Shown piece after piece: positions 7,197-15,742 of a stretch of 43,455 bases of DNA; positions within the stretch are counted from its first letter, which is position 1, and the number at the start of each line of letters is the position of its first letter. The position numbers were made by a program, and so were the translations under genes. The DNA comes from JAAYBQ01 sp035403465. Lineage in GTDB: Bacteria > Spirochaetota > UBA4802 > UBA5550. A model generated the notes under the pieces. It saw only the letters and a list, made by a program, of their open reading frames with translations. It did no database searches and had not been told where the DNA came from. The stretch lies in contig DAONFG010000030.1 of NCBI GenBank assembly GCA_035403465.1, positions 1 to 43,455 of the forward strand, given 5' to 3'.

Positions 7197-7952
7197 ATGA
7201 ACGACAAGATCAATGTTAAGGATGTTTCGTTTTACTATGGAAACAACCGCGCAATAAAAGATATAAACCTTTCCGCGAAGGAGAATTCAGTGCTTGCCCT
7301 GATCGGTCCTTCAGGCTGTGGTAAATCAACTTTCCTCAGGTGTATAAACCGGATGAATGACATTATCCCCGGAACCAGGATGACAGGTGATATCCTGATC
7401 GACCGGGACTCGATCTACAGCCACAGGTACGATGTCACATCACTGCGCAGAAGGGTGGGAATGGTATTCCAGAAATCAAACCCGTTCCCAAAATCAATTT
7501 TTGAAAATATTGCGTACGGACTTAAGATAAACGGAATCAGGGATAAATATGAAATTGAAAGCACGGTTGAAAAATCACTGAAGAGTACGGCCCTGTGGGA
7601 CGAGGTCAAGGACAGGCTTAACAGGTCGGCCCTGGGCCTTTCAGGGGGACAGCAGCAGAGGCTCTGCATTGCAAGGACCATAGCGGTCCAGCCCGAGGTG
7701 ATACTCATGGATGAACCTGCTTCGGCGCTTGACCCGATCTCGACACAGAAGATTGAGGAGCTTATACAGGAACTTAAAAAGAACTATACAATAATAATTG
7801 TGACGCATAACATGCAGCAGGCCGCCAGGGTGAGCGATTACACCGCTTTCTTTTTTATGGGTGAGCTTGTCGAGATTAACAAAACAGAGAAGATTTTCAC
7901 AAAACCTGACCAGGTCATGACTGAAAATTATATAACAGGGAAGTTCGGGTGA
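7197..7952 (+). CDS. pstB: Phosphate ABC transporter ATP-binding protein PstB
   Basis: The 251 residues show a full ABC ATPase: Walker A GPSGCGKST (about residues 38-46), PstB-typical FLRCINRMNDIIPG, Q-loop VFQKSNPFPKSIFENIAYGL, signature LSGGQQQRLCIARTIA, Walker B VILMDEPASALDPIS and the switch histidine in IIVTHNMQQA. Length matches PstB. It powers phosphate uptake through PstC/PstA. Here it is the first gene of the pstB-phoU-phoB-phoR-pstC-pstA string, unlike the common pstSCAB-phoU order. AAAGGG stands before the start codon. Confidence 0.96.
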   Translation: MNDKINVKDVSFYYGNNRAIKDINLSAKENSVLALIGPSGCGKSTFLRCINRMNDIIPGTRMTGDILIDRDSIYSHRYDVTSLRRRVGMVFQKSNPFPKSIFENIAYGLKINGIRDKYEIESTVEKSLKSTALWDEVKDRLNRSALGLSGGQQQRLCIARTIAVQPEVILMDEPASALDPISTQKIEELIQELKKNYTIIIVTHNMQQAARVSDYTAFFFMGELVEINKTEKIFTKPDQVMTENYITGKFG

Positions 7953-7957
7953 AAATT

Positions 7958-8046
7958 GTCATTCCCGTAAAGACGGGCGACCGGAGGAAGAGCCCGGCTG
8001 ATCTATTTTTTCGAAAGACATGGATACCCGCCTGCGCGGGCATGAC
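7958..8046. repeat. Palindromic dispersed repeat (GTCATTCCCG...CGGGCATGAC)
   Basis: The element starts GTCATTCCCGTAAAGACGGG and ends CCCGCCTGCGCGGGCATGAC, with inverse terminal arms. Its inner part GCGACCGGAGG...TGATCT also occurs in the repeat at 4115-4245. The right 27 bp match the right end of the repeat at 16892-16969 with one difference. It occupies the gap between pstB and phoU and could form a stem in the transcript. Confidence 0.65.
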
Positions 8047-8087
8047 ATTAAACTTTATATTAAGTAATAAAATATCAGGAGAACAAC

Positions 8088-8762
8088 ATGCTTACTCATC
8101 TTGAAATGGACCGTGAACAGATAAAAATAAAGATGTTCCAGATGGCTGACTACACTATGGAAGCGGTATCGGCAGCAGTAGCATCATTAAAAAATTCCGA
8201 TCTTGACCTTGCAGCAGACATCATTAAAAACGATGAACGCGTCAACAGGCTGGAAGTTGAGATTGATGATGAATGCATCCGGTTCCTGGTAACAAGGCAG
8301 CCTGCGGCATCGGACCTGAGGTTTATCCTTGCCATGCTTAAAATAAATACCGACCTTGAGAGAATTGCCGACCTTGCAACAAGCATCGCCAAAGAAACAC
8401 TAAGGATCAGTGGAACGCCGCTGATCAAGCCGCTGATCGATATTCCCAGGATGAGTGAAATAGCAGTTGAAATGATAAAAACATCTTTTGCATCCATGAC
8501 CGAAAAGGATGTTGAAAAAGCCAAAAGCGTGATAGAAATGGATTCACAAATCGATGATCTCAATATCCAGGTATACAGGGAGCTTTTTACATACATGAGC
8601 GAATCCCCGAAAAATTTATCACAGGGCTTCAGCCTGATCAGTGCGGCAAAATCACTTGAACGAATCGGAGACCATGCAAAAAATATTGCAGAAAGGGCTG
8701 TCTATTATATACTTGGAGAGGACATCAGGCACCAGAAACACAGGGATGATATAAGGTTATGA
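8088..8762 (+). CDS. phoU: Phosphate signaling protein PhoU
   Basis: The 224-residue protein has the two PhoU helical repeats. Typical motifs are the N-terminal HLEMDREQIKIKMFQMADYTMEAV, ERVNRLEVEIDDECIRFLVTRQPAASDLRFI (positions about 49-79), and KSLERIGDHAKNIAERAVYY near the end. PhoU links the Pst transporter to the PhoR kinase and represses the Pho response when phosphate is plentiful. AGGAG precedes the ATG. The stop codon overlaps the phoB start (ATGA), indicating translational coupling. Confidence 0.94.
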   Translation: MLTHLEMDREQIKIKMFQMADYTMEAVSAAVASLKNSDLDLAADIIKNDERVNRLEVEIDDECIRFLVTRQPAASDLRFILAMLKINTDLERIADLATSIAKETLRISGTPLIKPLIDIPRMSEIAVEMIKTSFASMTEKDVEKAKSVIEMDSQIDDLNIQVYRELFTYMSESPKNLSQGFSLISAAKSLERIGDHAKNIAERAVYYILGEDIRHQKHRDDIRL

Positions 8763-9445
8763 AAAAATCGATTTTTGTCATAGATGATGAAAAGGATATA
8801 CGCGAGATACTTAAGGTAAACCTTGAAAGTGAAGGATACGGTGTAACCTGTTTCTCATCGGCTGATGACGCAAAAAAAGGATTCGCATCGGGTAAACCGG
8901 ACCTTGTTATTCTTGATGTAATGATGGAGGGTAAGGATGGTTTCGAGTTCTGCAGGGAGATCCGCTCCAACGAAAGGCTCAGGTCAGTACCCGTAATATT
9001 TCTTTCAGCCAAATCCGAGGAATTCGATAAAGTCCTGGGACTTGAACTCGGGGGAGATGACTACCTCGCGAAACCCTTCAGTATAAAAGAACTCCGCTCC
9101 AGGATAAAGGCGGTTCTCAGGAGATCCGACATCCAGCCTGAAACCACCAGGCCCGGGATACTGAAATACAAGGGAGTGGAACTGAATCCTGAACTCTATT
9201 CACTCAGAGTTGACAATGAAGATATTAAACTGACCAAAACAGAATTCGGCATGCTCTCCCTGTTTATGAAAAATCCCGGGAAAATTTTTTCCAGGGATAA
9301 TATCATAGACAGCATCAGGGGGCAGGACGTTTACGTGGTCGACCGGACAATTGATGTACACATAATGAACCTCAGGAAAAAACTCGGGAACTACAAGAAT
9401 ATCATAACTACATTTTCCGGGGTGGGCTACGGCTTCAAGGAGTAG
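8759..9445 (+). CDS. phoB: Phosphate response regulator PhoB (OmpR family)
   Basis: A 228-residue response regulator. The receiver domain has the acidic pair DDEKD near the start, phosphoacceptor D53 in VILDVMMEGKDG, the conserved Ser/Thr in FLSAK and the Lys in YLAKPFS. A winged-helix DNA-binding domain fills the second half, with LTKTEFGMLSLFMKNPGKIFSR and VVDRTIDVHIMNLRKKLG. Position between phoU and the histidine kinase, in a pst locus, supports the PhoB role. It is the expected reader of the 11-bp repeat arrays in this window. Confidence 0.92.
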   Translation: MKKSIFVIDDEKDIREILKVNLESEGYGVTCFSSADDAKKGFASGKPDLVILDVMMEGKDGFEFCREIRSNERLRSVPVIFLSAKSEEFDKVLGLELGGDDYLAKPFSIKELRSRIKAVLRRSDIQPETTRPGILKYKGVELNPELYSLRVDNEDIKLTKTEFGMLSLFMKNPGKIFSRDNIIDSIRGQDVYVVDRTIDVHIMNLRKKLGNYKNIITTFSGVGYGFKE

Positions 9446-9446
9446 T

Positions 9447-11210
9447 ATGTTAAAAAAGATCAGCAATAAACTTATACTCTCATATTTAACACTCACGGTT
9501 ATCCTGGTTGTAATTATCTTTGTGATGCTTGGACGTTTTTTAAAAGCAACCCACATTGATATTCTCAAAACAGAGATGTCAAGTTATGATACAATGATTG
9601 ACTACGAGTTCAGGAAACTATCAGTAAAACCGGTCCAGTCCGCGGCACTGAATAAAACAGTGAGTGATCTTGCGGCAATAATCAAGCTTCGTATAACAGT
9701 CATTAAACCGGACGGCACAGTAATTGCCGATTCGGATATAACAGATTTCTCCAGCCTTGAAAGCCACCAGTACAGGAAAGAGGTCATTGATGCAGTGAGT
9801 TCAGGTGCGGCGTTTTCAACAAGGTACAGCAGCTCACTTAAAACAAATATGCTGTATTACGCAATTTTCAGGAATAACATGATCATAAGGCTGGCAAAAC
9901 CTCTTTATGAAGTCGACAGGAGCATCTCATCCCTGAGGCAGCTTATTTTCAATGTTACGGTCTTTGCGTTAATTGCTTCAGTTATCATGATAATAATCAT
10001 TTCCTTAAAAATAACTAAACCGATCAGGGAAACGCTCAGCTTTGCCTCGGATTTTGCAAAGGGCGATTATAAAAGAAGAATCATGAACTACAATAATGAC
10101 GAAATAGGCCTGCTTCAAAAATCCCTGAACACCATGGCTGACACAATTGTTGAAACGCTGGAAGCCCATATCCTGGAGCAGAAAAAACTCGAGGCTACCC
10201 TGGACAGCATAAGCGACGGGATAGCAATGGTTGATTCGAAAAAAAATATAGTAATACATAACAACTCTTTCCTCTCCATGCTTGGTATATCCGGCGCACT
10301 GAAAGACAAACAGTATTTTGAACTTATCCGGAACAGCACTCTCAACAGCAGCATAGAGAAGAACCTTAAAACAGGCGAGAAAGAAATCTTCGTTGTTGAT
10401 ATGAGTAATGAACAGTTTTTTGAAGCTGTTATAAGCCCGATAAAACGGCAGACAACAATACAGGGGATCCTGATTGTTCTTCACGATATTTCAGAAAAAA
10501 GAAAAATTGAAAAAATGAAATCTGACCTTGTAAGCAACGTGTCGCATGAACTTAAAACACCGATCGCAATAATCAGGGGATACCTTGAAACAGTAAAAGA
10601 AAATTACAGCAACAGGGCCATGACAATGGACTATATCGACAGGGCGATTGAAAACGTCGACAGGCAGAATGCCCTGATCCAGGACATTATAAAGCTCAGC
10701 ATGATTGAATCAGTGAGGGAGTTTGAAAGAGAAGAGATCGACATTAAAACAATTATTGAAAGGTGTCTCGACCTTCTGACTCCTAAAATAATAAAGAGAG
10801 AGATAACCCTCTTAAACAGTCTTGATAACAGTATTGATTACACGGTTACGGCAAATCATTTCCTCGTTGAAGAGATATTTTTCAATATCATTGATAACGG
10901 CATTAACTATAACAGAGACAGGGGAACCCTTTCAGTTACAGCTTCAGAATCAGGCGGTACTCTTACAATTCAAATTTCAGATACAGGCGTTGGCATCCCG
11001 GCAGAATTTAAAGAGAGGATATTTGAACGGTTCTACCGGGTTGACAGGAGCAGGTCACGGGCAACCGGCGGAACAGGCCTGGGACTATCAATAGTAAAGC
11101 ACGCGGCGATGGTCCTGTCGTGGGATGTTTTTGTTGAATCAGACAGCAATGGATCTGCATTTATTGTTACTATTAACAGGCCTGGTGATCATAATGATAT
11201 ATCTGTATAA
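9447..11210 (+). CDS. phoR: Phosphate sensor histidine kinase PhoR
   Basis: A 587-residue membrane kinase. Domains in order: transmembrane segment about residues 8-30, an extracytoplasmic region to about 165, a second transmembrane segment about 168-190, HAMP about 190-243, a PAS domain beginning LDSISDGIAMVDSKKNIVIH, HisKA with phosphoacceptor H367 in SHELKTPIAII, and an ATPase domain with N box NIIDNGINYN, G1 DTGVGIP and G2 GGTGLGLSIVKH. The gene begins two bases after phoB. The double-membrane-span layout resembles Gram-positive PhoR more than the compact proteobacterial form. It is the likely kinase and phosphatase for the adjacent PhoB. Confidence 0.92.
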   Translation: MLKKISNKLILSYLTLTVILVVIIFVMLGRFLKATHIDILKTEMSSYDTMIDYEFRKLSVKPVQSAALNKTVSDLAAIIKLRITVIKPDGTVIADSDITDFSSLESHQYRKEVIDAVSSGAAFSTRYSSSLKTNMLYYAIFRNNMIIRLAKPLYEVDRSISSLRQLIFNVTVFALIASVIMIIIISLKITKPIRETLSFASDFAKGDYKRRIMNYNNDEIGLLQKSLNTMADTIVETLEAHILEQKKLEATLDSISDGIAMVDSKKNIVIHNNSFLSMLGISGALKDKQYFELIRNSTLNSSIEKNLKTGEKEIFVVDMSNEQFFEAVISPIKRQTTIQGILIVLHDISEKRKIEKMKSDLVSNVSHELKTPIAIIRGYLETVKENYSNRAMTMDYIDRAIENVDRQNALIQDIIKLSMIESVREFEREEIDIKTIIERCLDLLTPKIIKREITLLNSLDNSIDYTVTANHFLVEEIFFNIIDNGINYNRDRGTLSVTASESGGTLTIQISDTGVGIPAEFKERIFERFYRVDRSRSRATGGTGLGLSIVKHAAMVLSWDVFVESDSNGSAFIVTINRPGDHNDISV

Positions 11211-11213
11211 AAT

Positions 11214-11253
11214 CTTTATCTTTTCTTTATTTATTCTGAAAACATTTTTTATA
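11214..11253 (+). promoter_or_regulatory. Putative Pho box array upstream of pstC
   Basis: Units at 11-bp steps are CTTTATC (11214-11220), CTTTATT (11225-11231), a degenerate CTGAAAA (11236-11242) and TTTTATA (11247-11253). It starts just after the phoR stop codon and ends about 38 bases before pstC. It suggests pstCA has its own phosphate-responsive promoter besides read-through from pstB. Confidence 0.55.
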
Positions 11254-11291
11254 TATTTTCCACATGAAAACAGGTAATGGATTAGAACCGG

Positions 11292-12203
11292 ATGAATACA
11301 GAGAATAAAATCATATCAAGAAAACACAACAGCCTTATCTTTGATGTACTGATTGAAAAAGCTTTTTTAATCATAGGCCTCACATCTCTTTTCGTGTTGT
11401 TTATAATAATGATTTTTTTATTAAAAGAGGGGCTTCCGCTTTTTAAAGATATCAGTATAACAGATTTTATTACAGGCAGGGAATGGTACCCCACAAGCGA
11501 TCATCCCAGGTTCGGCATCCTCCCTTTGATCGTATCCTCCCTGTATATTACTTTAATTGCTTCACTGATCGCAATACCGCTAAGCCTCTCGGTTGCTGTT
11601 TATATCTCTGAACTTGCCGGTGCTAAAGTTAAAGAAATTGTTAAACCGCTTGTAGAGATAATAGCATCAATCCCTTCAGTTATAATCGGTTTTTTCGGGA
11701 TGGTGGTTGTTGCCCCGTTCCTGATCAAACATTTTAACATAGACTCCGGGCTCAATCTTTTCAATGCTTCACTCATGCTTGCATTCATGGCTATTCCGAC
11801 CATTGCCAGTATATCCGAGGATGCAATCTCGTCAGTTCCAATGAGCCTTAAAGAGGCATCATATGCCCTTGGTGCAAACAGGTGGGAAACTATTATACAC
11901 ATAGTAATACCTGCATCTTTATCCGGGATCTGGACTGCAATCATCCTGGGAATTTCAAGAATTATAGGGGAAACAATGATTGTACTGATGGTAGCAGGGG
12001 GCGCGGCTGTTATACCCTCCTCGGTATTTGACCCGGTGAGGCCGTTAACATCAAACATTGCTGCAGAGATGGCCGAATCGGCGGTGGGCGGCCTGCATTA
12101 CAGGGCCCTGTTTGCAATAGGCATAATATTATTTATCATAACTTTCATATTTAACCTGGCGGCTGATTACCTTTCAAACAAATATAAATTTAAAGCAAAC
12201 TGA
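11292..12203 (+). CDS. pstC: Phosphate ABC transporter permease PstC
   Basis: The 303-residue protein has about six hydrophobic segments and the permease loop motif SLKEASYALGANRWETIIHIVIPAS..SGIWTAIILGISRIIGET (about residues 185-230). The stretch GREWYPTSDHPRFGILPLIVSSLYIT near the N-terminus is typical of PstC. It forms the inner-membrane phosphate channel with PstA. The pstA gene follows 6 bases downstream. The ribosome binding site is weak. A separate Pho-box array precedes the gene. Confidence 0.94.
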   Translation: MNTENKIISRKHNSLIFDVLIEKAFLIIGLTSLFVLFIIMIFLLKEGLPLFKDISITDFITGREWYPTSDHPRFGILPLIVSSLYITLIASLIAIPLSLSVAVYISELAGAKVKEIVKPLVEIIASIPSVIIGFFGMVVVAPFLIKHFNIDSGLNLFNASLMLAFMAIPTIASISEDAISSVPMSLKEASYALGANRWETIIHIVIPASLSGIWTAIILGISRIIGETMIVLMVAGGAAVIPSSVFDPVRPLTSNIAAEMAESAVGGLHYRALFAIGIILFIITFIFNLAADYLSNKYKFKAN

Positions 12204-12209
12204 AAAATT

Positions 12210-13064
12210 ATGAAAACAAAAGCATACATGACACAGGCGGCCGGTTTCTTTTTAATACGAACCGGAACCTTTATTGTTATAGCATTTCTTCTTTTGATGC
12301 TTGGATATATTTTTTACCAGGGGATCTCAGCGGTATCCATCGGGTTTTTGACTGAAATGCCCAGGGATGAAATGACCCGCGGCGGTATTTTCCCTGCGAT
12401 AATCGGCACGTTTTATCTTATGCTTGGATCATCACTCATATCGATCCCGGTGGGTATTATTACAGCAATCTATCTTACGGAGTATGCAAAAAACCGCCGT
12501 ATCGTTAAAATAATAAGGCTTGGAATAAATAATCTTGCAGGTGTACCGTCGGTTGTATTCGGATTGTTCGGGTTATCTCTTTTTGTAATATTCTTCGGCT
12601 TCGGAACTTCTATCCTTGCAGGTTCGCTCACACTTGGTCTACTTAACCTTCCTGTAATCATCAGGTCAACAGAGGAATCATTACAGGTTGTTCCGGCAAC
12701 ATACAGGGAGGCATCTTTATCCCTTGGTGCGACAAAATGGCAGACAATATATAAAATGATTCTGCCAAATGCGCTTCCGGGAATTATGACGGGTGTCATG
12801 CTTTCGCTTGGGCGTGCTGCGGGTGAGACAGCCCCGATTATGTTTACCGCCGCGGCATTTTACACGCCGGACCTTCCGGTTTCAATGTTCAACGAGGTAA
12901 TGGCACTGCCGTACCACATATATGTCATGGCAACTGCAGGAACGCATATCCAGGCGACCAGGCACCTTCAGTACGGCACGGCAATCGTTCTCATTTCACT
13001 TGTGCTTGCATTAAACATGGCAGGCCTGATCCTGAGGTACAGGTTCAGGAAACATCTCAAATAA
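12210..13064 (+). CDS. pstA: Phosphate ABC transporter permease PstA
   Basis: The 284 residues show six likely membrane segments and PstA-type signatures: IYLTEYAKN, NNLAGVPSVVFGLFGLSLFV, and the permease loop TYREASLSLGATKWQTIYKMILPNALPGIMTG followed by SLGRAAGETAPIMFTA. It pairs with PstC to form the transport channel. It is the last gene of the phosphate string and ends toward the convergent acyl-CoA ligase gene. No strong ribosome binding site is visible, so translation may be coupled to pstC. Confidence 0.94.
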   Translation: MKTKAYMTQAAGFFLIRTGTFIVIAFLLLMLGYIFYQGISAVSIGFLTEMPRDEMTRGGIFPAIIGTFYLMLGSSLISIPVGIITAIYLTEYAKNRRIVKIIRLGINNLAGVPSVVFGLFGLSLFVIFFGFGTSILAGSLTLGLLNLPVIIRSTEESLQVVPATYREASLSLGATKWQTIYKMILPNALPGIMTGVMLSLGRAAGETAPIMFTAAAFYTPDLPVSMFNEVMALPYHIYVMATAGTHIQATRHLQYGTAIVLISLVLALNMAGLILRYRFRKHLK

Positions 13065-13083
13065 ACTCCTCCCTGAACCATCA

Positions 13084-13114
13084 GCGTAGAGGGCTCCTGT
13101 CAAACCCTCTATGC
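13084..13114. terminator. Hairpin between convergent pstA and acyl-CoA ligase genes
   Basis: GCGTAGAGGG (13084-13093) and CCCTCTATGC (13105-13114) form a 10-bp stem with one G-T pair and an 11-base loop. It sits between two convergent genes and could stop transcription from both sides. Neither side has a clear T-run, so the assignment is tentative. Confidence 0.4.
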
Positions 13115-13136
13115 CTGCACTGCGAAGCCTGAACGG

Positions 13137-14771
13137 TCAGTTCGTGGTTTCAATCTCCACAAGGTTTCCACCGCAGTACTTATTCCTTAGTTTAGGCTTT
13201 TCGATTTTACCAGTGGGGTTCCGCGGAACATTGTCAAAAATAATTTTACGCGGGCGTTTATACCGCGGCAGGCCGTTACAGAATTCCATTATATCCGCTT
13301 CACTGCACTTGCGGTCCGGCTTGAGTTCTATTATGGCAGCGGCTATTTCACCCAGGCGGTGATCAGGCAGGCCGATTACAGCCACATCTTTTATCGCATC
13401 ATTACCGCGGAGGAAATCCTCGACCTGTACAGGGTATATGTTCTCGCCGCCGCTGATGATTACATCTTTTTTACGGTCTACAAGGTAGATGAAGCCGTCT
13501 TCATCAACGCGCGCCATGTCGCCGGTAAAAAGCCAGCCGTCCTTCAGTACAGCCTCGGTCGCCCTGGGATCGTTATAGTAGCAGGTCATCAGGCCCGGGC
13601 CCCTTACAGCCAGTTCACCCACCTGCCCCTGCGGGAGAGGTGAACCCGATTCGTCAACAGTCATTGTTTCCCAGCCGAAACCTGCCTTACCGATCGCGCC
13701 CACCTTGTGTATGTTTTCAACGCCCAGGTGTACACAGCCGGGCCCTATCGATTCACTCAAACCATAGTTTGTATCATAAAGGTGATCCGGAAAATAGCTT
13801 TTCCACCTGTGGATAAGGCTCGGGGGAACAGGCTGCGCGCCTATATGCATCAGTCTCCATTGATCAAGCTTGTAATTTTCCAGCCTGATATCCCCTCTTT
13901 CGATAGCATCCAGTATATCCTGCGCCCAGGGGACAAGCAGCCAGACTATTGTGACTTTTTCCTCGGATACCGCTTTCATTATCCATTCCGGTTTTACACC
14001 GCGCAGCAGTACAGCTTTACTTCCCGCAAGCAGGCTGCCGAACCAGTGCATCTTTGCGCCGGTATGGTACAGCGGCGGGATACAGAGGAAATTATCATCC
14101 CTGGTCTGGCCGTGGTGGTTCTGCTCGGTAAGGCATGATGACATCAGGCTGGTATGGTTATGCAGAATCGCCTTGGGGAAACCTGTTGTTCCCGATGAAA
14201 AATATATGGCCGCGTCATCATCATCTGCAAGCTCAACCTGCGGGGCCTTCGTGGAGCAGTCCGGCATAAGCCGGTTATAACTTTCAGCGAATGTTGGGCA
14301 GTCCTCGCCGACAAAGAAACGCGGTTCAACATCGGGTATGCTGTCGCAGATCGTTTCAACGCGGCCTATGAATTCAGGACCGAATATAAGGGCGTCGGTA
14401 TGTGATAAATCCAGGCAGTATTTTATTTCATCGGCAGTATAGCGGTAGTTCAATGGTACCGCAAGCGCGCCGGTTTTAAGAACACCAAAATATACAGGCA
14501 GCCACTCCAGGCAATTCATCAATAGTATGGCAACCTTGTCCCCTTTCTTTATACCCCTGCCCAGCAGCAGGTTGGCAAATTTATTGGCCCTTTCATCAAA
14601 CTCGCGCCAGGTCATCTCGCGGCGGAATTGTGCTAAAGGATTGGGTTGAATCAGCTCGTACTCGCGCCAGGAGACTTCATGCTTTTCCTGCAGTTCGGGG
14701 TTGATTTCTATCAGGCTGACCTCATCACCGTACAGTCTGGCGTTACGCACAAGCAATTCCGTTATGGACAT
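13137..14771 (-). CDS. Acyl-CoA synthetase (AMP-forming, fatty-acid CoA ligase type)
   Basis: The 544-residue protein belongs to the ANL adenylating enzymes, which activate a carboxylic acid with ATP and attach it to CoA. Motifs: AIYFSSGTTGFPKAILHNH (ATP loop), DTNYGLSESIGPG, GWLFTGDMARVDEDGFIYLVDRKKD, IISGGENIYPVQVE and, at the C-terminus, RNPTGKIEKPKLR with the catalytic lysine. Length fits medium- or long-chain ligases. Its substrate cannot be fixed from sequence. GGAGG stands 11 bases before the ATG. It is divergent from a TetR regulator and acyl-CoA dehydrogenase, which supports a role in fatty-acid or related acid breakdown. Confidence 0.92.
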   Translation of the reverse strand: MSITELLVRNARLYGDEVSLIEINPELQEKHEVSWREYELIQPNPLAQFRREMTWREFDERANKFANLLLGRGIKKGDKVAILLMNCLEWLPVYFGVLKTGALAVPLNYRYTADEIKYCLDLSHTDALIFGPEFIGRVETICDSIPDVEPRFFVGEDCPTFAESYNRLMPDCSTKAPQVELADDDDAAIYFSSGTTGFPKAILHNHTSLMSSCLTEQNHHGQTRDDNFLCIPPLYHTGAKMHWFGSLLAGSKAVLLRGVKPEWIMKAVSEEKVTIVWLLVPWAQDILDAIERGDIRLENYKLDQWRLMHIGAQPVPPSLIHRWKSYFPDHLYDTNYGLSESIGPGCVHLGVENIHKVGAIGKAGFGWETMTVDESGSPLPQGQVGELAVRGPGLMTCYYNDPRATEAVLKDGWLFTGDMARVDEDGFIYLVDRKKDVIISGGENIYPVQVEDFLRGNDAIKDVAVIGLPDHRLGEIAAAIIELKPDRKCSEADIMEFCNGLPRYKRPRKIIFDNVPRNPTGKIEKPKLRNKYCGGNLVEIETTN

Positions 14772-14833
14772 TTCGGTTCGTTCCTCCGTAAATTCACTAT
14801 GACATATTTTAATTTCTTATGATATCCTGCCTG

Positions 14834-14862
14834 ATTGAAAAAATCAGCAGTTTTTTTGTCAA
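14834..14862 (-). promoter_or_regulatory. Putative sigma70-type promoter of acyl-CoA ligase gene
   Basis: On the minus strand TTGACA (14862-14857) is followed after 17 bases by TTCAAT (14839-14834), four of six matches to TATAAT. This would give a leader of about 55 bases before the ATG at 14771. The remaining part of the 345-bp gap between 14771 and 15117 shows no gene. The TetR-type palindromes lie about 200 bp away on the far side. Confidence 0.45.
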
Positions 14863-15048
14863 GAATGATACCGCATTTTACGTAAAGTGCCGCATGCCGT
14901 TATCAGTATGGAGCCGGTATATAATTAACAACTCCATTAATAGGCGTTTTCCCCGCAGACACAGCCGGGTTTCGTGGTAACTGCCCGGTCCAGGCCTGGA
15001 TCCGGGTTTATTCACCCCGCAAAAGCCTGAAAAAAAGCGCAAAAAAAC

Positions 15049-15101
15049 TTGACGATAGATAACAGGTGTTATTTATTAACCATATAGATAACGTTTGTTA
15101 T
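15049..15101 (+). promoter_or_regulatory. TetR promoter with two palindromic operators
   Basis: TTGACG (15049-15054) and TTTATT (15072-15077) form a promoter with 17-bp spacing. The perfect palindrome ATAACA-GG-TGTTAT (15059-15072) fills the spacer, and a second palindrome ATAAC-GTTT-GTTAT lies at 15088-15101. Centres are 29 bp apart. The position over the promoter and just before the TetR gene indicates autorepression. Confidence 0.65.
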
Positions 15102-15116
15102 TTAAATTGAGGTAAG

Positions 15117-15722
15117 ATGGCTCCGAAAACAATTTTCAGCAGGGAAGACATCATAAACGCCGCCCTGGAGATAGTAAAAAAAAGCGGCTTCCGCGACTTC
15201 AGCGCGCGCAAGATCGCGGACGAGATGAACGCCTCGACCGCTCCCGTATATTCATGCTTCAGTTCCATGGATCAGCTGAAAACCGCGGTACTACAGAAGG
15301 CGGAGGAGCTCATGCTGGAATATACAATGAAGCCCTACACCAAGAGCGTGTTCCTCAACATGGGAACAGGCCTTGTACTCTTCTCGCAGGAGAACAGGGA
15401 GCTCTTCAGGGCGCTCCTCCTTGAAAGCGGTGAAACACGCGCGCTGCTTAAAAACTTCCTCAGGGCATTGATAATCGAACTGGACAGGGACGAGCTTATC
15501 TCGCTCCTGCCGAAAAATGAACGCAAAGAGGTCATGAACCGCATGGCCATATTCACCCACGGCTTCGCATCGCTCATCTGCGTGGGCATCCTTGACGAGG
15601 TAAGCCGTAAGGAGGCGATTAAAACAATGTACGACATGGGCCGCGACGTAATCGAATCAGCCCTGGCAAAGGCCGGAATAAAGCACAGCCTTACTGAACA
15701 GCAGAACGCTTTCAGAAATTAA
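15117..15722 (+). CDS. TetR-family transcriptional regulator
   Basis: A 201-residue regulator with a TetR N-terminal DNA-binding domain: FSREDIINAALEIVKKSGF followed by the helix-turn-helix region SARKIADEMNASTAPVYSCFSSMDQLKTAVL. The C-terminal ligand domain is divergent, as usual for the family. The gene starts a three-gene string with a nitronate monooxygenase-like gene and an acyl-CoA dehydrogenase, and is divergent from an acyl-CoA ligase, so an acyl-CoA ligand is the natural guess. Two palindromes overlapping its promoter suggest autoregulation. A GAGG sequence lies close (4 bases) to the chosen ATG. Confidence 0.88.
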   Translation: MAPKTIFSREDIINAALEIVKKSGFRDFSARKIADEMNASTAPVYSCFSSMDQLKTAVLQKAEELMLEYTMKPYTKSVFLNMGTGLVLFSQENRELFRALLLESGETRALLKNFLRALIIELDRDELISLLPKNERKEVMNRMAIFTHGFASLICVGILDEVSRKEAIKTMYDMGRDVIESALAKAGIKHSLTEQQNAFRN

Positions 15723-15742
15723 TATATAGAACGAGGAAAATT

